DNA of 12,160 bases from an archaeon. GTDB lineage: Archaea > Asgardarchaeota > Hermodarchaeia > Hermodarchaeales > Hermodarchaeaceae. Made by a program: the position numbers and the translations under genes. Shown here piece after piece: positions 6,796 through 12,160 of this stretch. The DNA is taken from the NCBI GenBank assembly GCA_016550405.1, contig JABXGX010000240.1, forward strand, positions 1 through 12,160, read 5' to 3'. The notes below the pieces were generated by a model that saw only the letters and a program-made list of their open reading frames with translations, was not told the DNA's origin and did no database searches. The stretch's first letter is position 1. Each line of letters begins with the position of its first letter.

Positions 6796-7881
6796 GTGTT
6801 TGACTTGGAAAGTCTTATTCGAGAAAGTGTAAGGAATTCGAGTGGGTATAACGTCAGTCATTTTATTCGGGCGTGGTCAAACAGAGACCTTTTGCGCATG
6901 ATGTCAAATGAAAATCCTCTTCCTCCTTCAAATGCAGTTATTGACGCTATGACAAATGAGCTTAAAACGACTAATTTGTATCCAGCACCTCCGTCTGGAC
7001 TATGTGAACGCTTCGCCAAGCATGTCCAAATGAATCCAGAGAATATAGCTGTTTGTGCAGGTTCTATGGAAGTAATTGATGTCTTAATTCGAACCTTTGT
7101 TGAACCAGGTCAAGAAGTAATAATTCACACTCCAACATTCTCTGCTTATGAGAAATTCGCTAATCTTCATGGAGCCAAACTCACTCCCATAAGAATGGCT
7201 CCCCTCAACTTTGAGTATCCATTTGATGCGATGGAAAAGTGCATAAATGACGAAACAAGAATTATGTTCGTATGCACACCAAACAACCCAACCGGAAATT
7301 ACTGTGATAAAACTGATATTGAGAAGTTGGCCCAACACAACATCATTGTGGCAGTGGATGAAGCTTACGCAGAATACATTAATCAGAATATGACAGCTCT
7401 AATTTCCTCCTATCCGAATATTGTCTTTATCCGAACACTTTCCAAAGCATGGGGTCTTGCGGGATTACGAATTGGATATCTTGTTGCCGACAAGCACGTG
7501 ATTGAATATTTTACTCGAGTAGCACAACCTTTTCACATCTCCATGCCCATTCAACGAGCAGTAGAGGTAGCTTTGGACGACCCGAATTATCTGCGAAAGC
7601 GGGTTGAAGCAAATAGAGTAGGTGTTGATTACATTCGGAAAGAATTAGGAACGATACAGGGAGTTGAAACTTTTCCCTCCAGTGGCAATTTCGTTCTAAT
7701 CAATGCGGGAAATACCGGCTATAACACAGGAGATATAATTGAAAAATTATTAGATCGAGGAATCTTTGCACGAGATATGTCCAGCCATCGATTAGGCGGA
7801 GCATATTTCCGAGTAACCGTTAGTTCACCAGAGAACAATCGACGATTTGTCGAAACGCTGAAAAACATTCTTACATCGTAG
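6796..7881 (+). CDS. HisC-family PLP aminotransferase
   Basis: Fold-type I, PLP-dependent aminotransferase of 361 aa related to histidinol-phosphate aminotransferase. Seen: SNENPLPPS (about 37-45), the substrate-side N-E-N-P block; YPAPPS (62-67); CAGSMEVID for cofactor phosphate contact; TPNNPTGNY (161-169); DEAYAEY (188-194); RTLSKAWGLAGLRIGY (203-228 region) with Schiff-base Lys217 and Arg225; and FRVTVSSPENN with Arg339, which would bind the substrate acid group. Two GTG starts are possible. TAG at 6784 directly precedes GTG 6787, and AGGTG at 6785-6789 is a good ribosome-binding site 6 nt before GTG 6796, so the second is chosen. No other his gene is present, so histidine synthesis is not supported; it may use aromatic amino acids, phosphoserine-like or other substrates. 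It is probably co-transcribed with the sugar kinase 32 nt downstream. Confidence 0.88.
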   Translation: MFDLESLIRESVRNSSGYNVSHFIRAWSNRDLLRMMSNENPLPPSNAVIDAMTNELKTTNLYPAPPSGLCERFAKHVQMNPENIAVCAGSMEVIDVLIRTFVEPGQEVIIHTPTFSAYEKFANLHGAKLTPIRMAPLNFEYPFDAMEKCINDETRIMFVCTPNNPTGNYCDKTDIEKLAQHNIIVAVDEAYAEYINQNMTALISSYPNIVFIRTLSKAWGLAGLRIGYLVADKHVIEYFTRVAQPFHISMPIQRAVEVALDDPNYLRKRVEANRVGVDYIRKELGTIQGVETFPSSGNFVLINAGNTGYNTGDIIEKLLDRGIFARDMSSHRLGGAYFRVTVSSPENNRRFVETLKNILTS

Positions 7882-7913
7882 GAGCCAATAACGCGAATGG
7901 AATGGAGAAACCG

Positions 7914-9446
7914 ATGACTGCAAAGAGTGGGTACATCATTGCACACGACTTCGGTACAAGTGGCGATAAAGCCGTTCTCTCAGATCTGGAGGGAAACGTC
8001 CTTGCCTCGGAGTATAGAGTATACCCGCTTCTTTACCCTAAATCACATTGGGTGGAACAAAGTCCAAAAGATTGGTGGCAAGCTTTTTGCACCACTACTA
8101 AGGCAGTAGCGAAGAAAGCGAAGTCCCCAGATAGCATTCTGGCAATTGCTCCATCAGCCCAGATGATTACCATCATGCCGGTTGACAAACAAGGAATTCC
8201 TCTACGAAATTCAATCAGTTGGCTAGATTTACGGGCCACAAAACAAGGTGATTGGCTTCAACAGTATGTTGATGAGATCTACCCGATCCTTGGAATGGCA
8301 CCATCAACAAAAGATATTGTAAGCCGAATCCTATGGGTAAAAGAAAGAGAACCGAAGATCTATGCGAAAACGCATAAATTTCTGGATTGCAAGGATTTTC
8401 TCGAATTCAAACTCACAGGTAATTTTGTCACAGATTGGAGTAACGCATCTCTTTATGGTCTCTTTGATATTCGTGATCATAAATGGTCAGAACGTGTTTG
8501 TGATATCACCGATATTTCACCTGAGAAACTCCCAGACCCCTATCCATCAACACACATCATCGGAGAAGTGACACAAGAAGCGGCTCAGCAGATTGGAGTT
8601 CCCACAGGCACTCCTGTTATAGCAACAGGAGGCGATGTAGCGGTAGCTGCAATTGGTTCAGGAAGTTTGCGAGATGGTGACAGCCACGTTTGCATTGGAA
8701 CTGCTACGTGGATTGGTGTAACTACAAAAGAAGTGCTAATTGACCCCCACAAAAGGTACTTAACAATGTGTTCGGGAGACCCCGGCAAAAATATCCTTAT
8801 GGGCGAAATGGAAACCGGTGGTGCAGCCTTGCGTTGGCTACGGGACACCCTTTGTAACGACCTAGATTCACTAGACTCGGAGGGTATTCCATATTCAAAA
8901 ATGGATAAACTAGCAGGTAAGGTTCCACCAGGATCTGATAACCTGTTATTTACTCCCTGGATGTCGGGGGAACGTTCTCCACTTAATGATCACAATGCGC
9001 GAGGAACCTATTTGGGCCTCAAACTCGGTCACACTCTAGGTCACTTAATACGAGCTGTCCTCGAAGGCGTCGCGTTTAATATTCGATGGATTCTTGATTC
9101 TGTAGAAGAAACGGCCCCATTTGTTATTGACAACATCTGTGGAGTAGGAGGAGGGGCCATTAGCGAATTTTGGATGCAAATTATTTCAGATATAACAGGT
9201 AGAGCCATTCGTGTGGTCAAAGAACCTCTTAATGCGGGCTCGATTGGTGCGGCATTGACTGCAGCAGTTGCCCTAGGAATCTATCCAAGTTTCGATGCCT
9301 TATTAGAAATAATACCTATCAAAACACGATTGAAGTGCAACCCAGAAACCTATGAACGCTATTCACAACTATATTCGATTTTTAAAATGGCCTATCGTCA
9401 GCTTTCACCAATCTTCAATAAGCTAGCTGAGTTGGATGAGCACTAG
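7914..9446 (+). CDS. FGGY-family carbohydrate kinase, xylulokinase-like
   Basis: ATP-dependent sugar or polyol kinase, 510 aa, cytoplasmic. Seen: IIAHDFGTSGDKAVL (about 8-22), the phosphate-1 loop with Asp12; SISWLDLRA (100-108), which carries the substrate-binding W-x-D-x-R; TGGDVAVAAIGSG (238-250) with catalytic base Asp241; GTATWIG (262-268), phosphate-2 loop; PWMSGERSP (348-356); and GVGGGAISEFW (410-420), the adenosine motif. Both FGGY domains are complete. The sequence resembles XylB more than glycerol kinase. ATG 7902 is also in frame, but GGAG at 7904-7907 stands 6 nt before ATG 7914, so that start is chosen. It follows the aminotransferase closely and is likely in the same operon. 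Substrate is uncertain: xylulose, ribulose, another ketose, or in this setting possibly dihydroxyacetone or glycerol. Confidence 0.9.
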   Translation: MTAKSGYIIAHDFGTSGDKAVLSDLEGNVLASEYRVYPLLYPKSHWVEQSPKDWWQAFCTTTKAVAKKAKSPDSILAIAPSAQMITIMPVDKQGIPLRNSISWLDLRATKQGDWLQQYVDEIYPILGMAPSTKDIVSRILWVKEREPKIYAKTHKFLDCKDFLEFKLTGNFVTDWSNASLYGLFDIRDHKWSERVCDITDISPEKLPDPYPSTHIIGEVTQEAAQQIGVPTGTPVIATGGDVAVAAIGSGSLRDGDSHVCIGTATWIGVTTKEVLIDPHKRYLTMCSGDPGKNILMGEMETGGAALRWLRDTLCNDLDSLDSEGIPYSKMDKLAGKVPPGSDNLLFTPWMSGERSPLNDHNARGTYLGLKLGHTLGHLIRAVLEGVAFNIRWILDSVEETAPFVIDNICGVGGGAISEFWMQIISDITGRAIRVVKEPLNAGSIGAALTAAVALGIYPSFDALLEIIPIKTRLKCNPETYERYSQLYSIFKMAYRQLSPIFNKLAELDEH

Positions 9447-9447
9447 G

Positions 9448-9479
9448 ATATAAATCGATGAAGGATTATTGATTCTTCA
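9448..9479 (+). promoter_or_regulatory. TATA-like box and hairpin between kinase and nucleotidyltransferase genes
   Basis: ATATAAAT (9448-9455) follows the kinase stop directly. Next comes TGAAGGATT-ATT-GATTCTTCA (9459-9479), which can fold into a 9-bp stem (two G-U pairs) with a 3-base loop. No T run follows, so it is a poor terminator. It may instead be an operator or RNA element of the next gene, whose start lies 24 nt further on. Confidence 0.35.
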
Positions 9480-9502
9480 CAATCAAAGGAAGTTAATGTT
9501 CA

Positions 9503-10369
9503 ATGAACGAGATCTCAAAAGCACCAATGGCGGATAAAGAATTTCTAAAAGAAGCTATTCATATCGTGGACCAAGCAGAGGAACACGGTCTAATTATCCG
9601 AATTTTGGGGGCATTGGCAATACGAATGCAAACACCCCACAAACTAGAGCTTCATAAGAAACTTGATCGCTTGGGAGAGGGTGCGATGAGCTTCACTGAC
9701 ATCGACTTCATTGGTCCAAAAAGCCAACGTCGAGAAATTGAGAAGTTCTTTGAGAAAGTATTAGGTTTTGATGTAGACCGCTATGCACTACTAGCTGCTA
9801 AAGACCGCTATATTTATCATCATTCTCAAAAGCCCTATCATGTTGATGTGTTTTTAGATTGTTTAGATTTCAGTCATAAGATCGAATTTACTCGTAAGAA
9901 AGACGCGCATAGACTATTGCTTGATAAACCCACAATTACTCTAGCGGATCTTGCGTTAGAAAAAATACAGATCCATTCCATTAACGAGAAAGACATCAAA
10001 GATCTTATTACGTTGTTCGCCGGGCATGAGCTTGGAATCACAGACAAAGACCCCAAAACCATTAACAAAGCCTACATTACGGAAATCCTCTGTGATGATT
10101 GGGGATTTTGGTATGATGCTACAGAGAATCTAAGAAAGGTCATCGATTTTGTCAAGAAATACAACGACGAGGGATTAATTGACCAAAACGAGTGCAACCT
10201 TGTAGTTGCTCGCGTTGAACAATTATTAACAGCAATTGATAACACCCCAAAAACAAAGAATTGGGAAAAACGAGCTAAAAAAGGAACCAAGAAACAATGG
10301 TGGAAAGATGTCGAGGAGTCCGACCGAGGAGCTGACCAGCACACAATCCAAAAGGATGGTTGGTTCTAA
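9503..10369 (+). CDS. Nucleotidyltransferase-fold protein, function unknown
   Basis: A 288-aa soluble protein. Its N-terminal half looks like the Pol-beta/MNT nucleotidyltransferase fold: ILGALAIRMQ (34-43, a G-[GA]-x-A-I helix), then SFTDIDFIGP (63-72) with Asp66 and Asp68 as the metal-binding D-x-D, and HVDVFLD (113-119) with Asp115 as third carboxylate. TLADLALEKIQIHSINEKDIKDLITLF (146-172) resembles the helix in AbiEii-like and related proteins. The middle LCDDWGFWYDATENLRKV (196-213) recalls uncharacterised proteins of Chloroflexi and actinobacteria. The C-terminus (about 245-288) is basic and Trp-rich and unlike anything I know. The usual G-S active-site pair is replaced by G-A, so activity is uncertain. 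AAGGA lies 11 nt before the ATG. No HEPN or antitoxin partner gene is next to it, so a toxin-antitoxin role is not supported by context. It could transfer NMP to a small molecule, RNA or protein. Confidence 0.6.
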   Translation: MNEISKAPMADKEFLKEAIHIVDQAEEHGLIIRILGALAIRMQTPHKLELHKKLDRLGEGAMSFTDIDFIGPKSQRREIEKFFEKVLGFDVDRYALLAAKDRYIYHHSQKPYHVDVFLDCLDFSHKIEFTRKKDAHRLLLDKPTITLADLALEKIQIHSINEKDIKDLITLFAGHELGITDKDPKTINKAYITEILCDDWGFWYDATENLRKVIDFVKKYNDEGLIDQNECNLVVARVEQLLTAIDNTPKTKNWEKRAKKGTKKQWWKDVEESDRGADQHTIQKDGWF

Positions 10370-10391
10370 AGCCAAACATATTATTAGTTAA

Positions 10392-10475
10392 TTTTATCCT
10401 CTGATGACATATTAGCACCCAGAAGAGGGATAAAAGAGCGCTATCCTCAATCTGTTTTTTTATCGAAATGAGGAT
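10392..10475 (+). promoter_or_regulatory. Leader with competing inverted repeats before the complex I-like operon
   Basis: Four related segments lie in the 159-186 nt gap: TTTTATCCTC (10392-10401), GAGGGATAAAA (10425-10435), TATCCTCA (10442-10449) and TGAGGAT (10469-10475). Segments 1 and 2 pair (10 pairs with one bulge), 3 and 4 pair (7), and 2 can also pair with 3. A run of seven T (10455-10461) lies in the loop between 3 and 4, and another T run at 10505-10511. Part may be the terminator of the previous gene. The alternative pairing is like an attenuator, but that function is inferred only. Confidence 0.38.
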
Positions 10476-10555
10476 TTCAGAAAAAACTTTGTGGTAGTAG
10501 AAGGCTTTTTTAGCAGAAGCGAATCATAGTGGTGACCCACTGGAGAGTGCGCCAT

Positions 10556-11710
10556 GTGCAGGTACTATTACCTCCTCCGTTGAACGCGATTGTCACGTTA
10601 TTGATGATTATTATCTTTCCGGGGTTCCTATTCCTGACAGGCTATGCCTTTTACATGGAATGGGTAGACCGCAAATTCTATGCGGACCAACACCACCGCA
10701 TTGGTCCCTTATACACCGGCTGGCGGGGAATCCTCCAACCTCTTGCTGACTTTGTCAAGTTAATGGCCAAGGAAGATGTGACCCCAGCAGCAGCTGATAA
10801 AATTGGGTTTACTCTGACGCCGATCTTGGCGTTAGCGATTCCCATCGCTGTGCTCATGTTGGTGCCGATTGCCATTTCTCAAACGCCCTTCTTTGTTGTA
10901 ACCGGAATCATGTACTTCGAAGGTGACTTACTCATGATCGGCTTCTTTAGTACCATGTTTACTTTGATGCTGTTTATTGCCGGGTGGTCGTCATCGAACC
11001 GTTTTGGATTCACTGGAGCCGTCCGGGGTATCGTGCAGATGCTCGCATATGAAATTCCCCTTCTTCTTGCCCTCTTCGCCGCCGGCATGGTCGCTGGATC
11101 TCTTAGCCTAACTGGCGTGGTCATCTACCAAGCCAACCTCGGCCTACCACTCATTGTGAATCCCGCATTCATTGGACTCTTCATCGTCTTTCTGATTGCG
11201 GCGCAAGCGGAAGCAGAACGCATTCCCTTTGATGCCCCTGTTGCGGAAACTGAAATCGTTGGAGGGTGGGAAACCGAATTCTCTGGCAAAAAACTCGCCT
11301 TCTTCCGCCTCTCCAACAACTTCGAAGTCTTACTTGCTGCAGCCCTAGGTACAGCTGTCTTCCTAGGTGGTCCCCTTGGGCCCGAAGTCTTTTTGGTGTT
11401 CCTAACCAACGGAGGGTTTACCCCTGGCATTACCATTAACTCCGGACAATACATGACCTGGGTTACCGCAAACATGCCCTACCTTCTCAACCCCGGAATT
11501 GCGGCCATCTATTACACCTTCTGGTTTATCCTAAAAACTACCTTTATCGTCCTCATCTTGTCCAACATGAAGGCATTGATGTCCCGTTGGCGCATCGACC
11601 AAATCGCCCAGGATAGTTGGAAATGGGTCATCCCTATAAGCCTCCTCATGGTAGGTATCCTGTTAGCCTGGCCTTTGTTCATGGACTTTATTATCGCCCT
11701 ACTCCCATAG
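10556..11710 (+). CDS. Complex I subunit H-like membrane protein (NuoH / MbhM / EchB type)
   Basis: Membrane subunit that joins the iron-sulfur arm to the ion-pumping part of complex I or a group 4 [NiFe]-hydrogenase. It has 384 aa and about 8-9 hydrophobic segments. Seen: EWVDRKFYADQHHRIGP (about 35-51), matching the ERK-x..-Q-x-R-x-GP loop; GILQPLADFVKLMAKED (about 58-74); SSNRFGFTGAVRGIVQMLAYEIPLLL (about 146-171); and AERIPFDAPVAETEIVGGWETEFSG (about 220-244), the carboxylate-rich loop at the quinone or cluster interface. In-frame GTG codons occur at 10529, 10532, 10547 and 10556; GGAG at 10542-10545 favours 10556. Complex I proteins usually have ERK where this has DRK, and PEAE where this has PVAE. 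It starts the cluster, with the I-like gene 17 nt downstream. Whether it is Nuo, Fpo or hydrogenase cannot be settled here. Confidence 0.88.
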   Translation: MQVLLPPPLNAIVTLLMIIIFPGFLFLTGYAFYMEWVDRKFYADQHHRIGPLYTGWRGILQPLADFVKLMAKEDVTPAAADKIGFTLTPILALAIPIAVLMLVPIAISQTPFFVVTGIMYFEGDLLMIGFFSTMFTLMLFIAGWSSSNRFGFTGAVRGIVQMLAYEIPLLLALFAAGMVAGSLSLTGVVIYQANLGLPLIVNPAFIGLFIVFLIAAQAEAERIPFDAPVAETEIVGGWETEFSGKKLAFFRLSNNFEVLLAAALGTAVFLGGPLGPEVFLVFLTNGGFTPGITINSGQYMTWVTANMPYLLNPGIAAIYYTFWFILKTTFIVLILSNMKALMSRWRIDQIAQDSWKWVIPISLLMVGILLAWPLFMDFIIALLP

Positions 11711-11727
11711 GAGAGTGAAAAGAAAAC

Positions 11728-12120
11728 ATGCCACGACCTGGAGCAATGGAAGGCGAAATCCTCGGCACTGTCCTCCGACGGAAGACCGCCACGATTCGCT
11801 ACCCCTTCCAAGAAGCCGTCCGCCCTGAACGTCTCCGCGGACAAATCGAATACGACCTCGAAAAATGCACCGGCTGCGGCCTCTGCAGCCGCGAATGCCC
11901 TGCCACCGCCATCGAAATGGTCGCATCCACCAAAACCAAAACCCAAAAGAAACCCCAATTTCGCTTCGACCGCTGTATCTGGTGCGGAACCTGTGAAGCC
12001 GTGTGTCCAAAGAAAGCGATTACAATGACGCCGAAGTTTGAAATGGCGGCATTTTCATTGAAGGATGAGCATTTGTTCGTTGTCTCCGAAGATCCAGAAC
12101 CCGCGGAATCAAAAGAGTAG
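11728..12120 (+). CDS. Complex I subunit I-like ferredoxin protein (NuoI / MbhN / EchF type), 2x[4Fe-4S]
   Basis: Electron-transfer subunit of 130 aa, expected on the cytoplasmic side and attached to the H-like membrane subunit. Two complete 4Fe-4S motifs are seen: Cys47, 50, 53, 57 in KCTGCGLCSRECP, and Cys83, 86, 89, 93 in RCIWCGTCEAVCP, both C-x2-C-x2-C-x3-C(P). The N-terminal part RYPFQEAVRPERLRGQIEYD resembles the stretch before the first cluster in NuoI and MbhN, where P-E..-RG is conserved. The length is nearer to hydrogenase-type subunits and short archaeal NuoI than to the longer bacterial NuoI. AGGAG at 11709-11713 overlaps the previous stop; spacing to ATG is 14 nt. The first 90 codons end mostly in C; from about 12000 codon use changes to a mixed pattern. 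The next 40 nt to the window end show no supported gene. Confidence 0.9.
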   Translation: MPRPGAMEGEILGTVLRRKTATIRYPFQEAVRPERLRGQIEYDLEKCTGCGLCSRECPATAIEMVASTKTKTQKKPQFRFDRCIWCGTCEAVCPKKAITMTPKFEMAAFSLKDEHLFVVSEDPEPAESKE

Positions 12121-12160
12121 GAAAGAGCAATATCCGTTGGTTCTTCACAGTTTAACCTAA

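Noticed and set aside
6796..7881. Histidine biosynthesis operon
   Set aside because: Only a HisC-family protein is present; this family has many other substrates and no other his gene is in the window.
9503..10369. Toxin-antitoxin module (AbiEii or MNT/HEPN type)
   Set aside because: Only the nucleotidyltransferase-like half is present; the neighbours are a sugar kinase and a complex I subunit, with no small partner gene.
11512..12010. Minus-strand open frames of 148 and 103 codons opposite the H and I genes
   Set aside because: The plus strand is strongly C-ending here, which removes stop codons from the other strand; the plus-strand proteins have clear complex I and 4Fe-4S motifs.
12121..12160. 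Start of a further subunit gene after the I-like gene
   Set aside because: In the 40 nt left, the only start-like codon (TTG near 12139) runs into a TAA at 12158-12160; nothing can be supported.
1..12160. CRISPR array, insertion sequence or prophage
   Set aside because: No regularly spaced repeats, transposase or integrase motifs, or terminal inverted repeats were seen on either strand.

Overview
The window reads as a piece of an archaeal chromosome. The best evidence is a full-length sn-glycerol-1-phosphate dehydrogenase gene (3676-4737, minus strand), the enzyme that makes the archaeal lipid backbone. Several intergenic gaps also hold BRE/TATA-like boxes rather than bacterial -10/-35 promoters, and T-rich tracts suit archaeal termination. 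The base composition is AT-leaning except in the last ~1.5 kb. Phylum cannot be fixed by eye; an Asgard or Bathyarchaeia-like lineage is only a guess. No tRNA, rRNA, CRISPR array, insertion sequence or phage gene was found.

Layout. Left part (1-4737): a truncated glycerol dehydrogenase (minus) is divergent from a phospholipase B-like Ntn-hydrolase (plus). That gene converges on a metallophosphoesterase (minus), which lies downstream of the glycerol-1-phosphate dehydrogenase (minus). Middle part (5023-10369, all plus): an APC-superfamily amino acid permease with a hairpin in its leader and a T-tract terminator; a HisC-family aminotransferase followed 32 nt later by a XylB-like FGGY sugar kinase; then a nucleotidyltransferase-fold protein of unknown role. 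Right part (10370-12160): a leader with competing inverted repeats, then a complex I subunit H-like membrane protein and an 8-Cys ferredoxin-type subunit I-like protein, 17 nt apart.

How the genes may work together. Glycerol dehydrogenase and glycerol-1-phosphate dehydrogenase belong to the same metal-dependent dehydrogenase superfamily. With a triose kinase they could link glycerol, dihydroxyacetone, DHAP and the lipid backbone; the FGGY kinase is a candidate but its substrate cannot be read from the sequence. The H/I pair is the membrane-anchor plus iron-sulfur part of either a Nuo/Fpo-type complex or a group 4 [NiFe]-hydrogenase; the genes that would decide lie outside the window. The most unusual single gene is the archaeal phospholipase B-like protein, which resembles eukaryotic lysosomal PLBD proteins in motif order but lacks a signal peptide.
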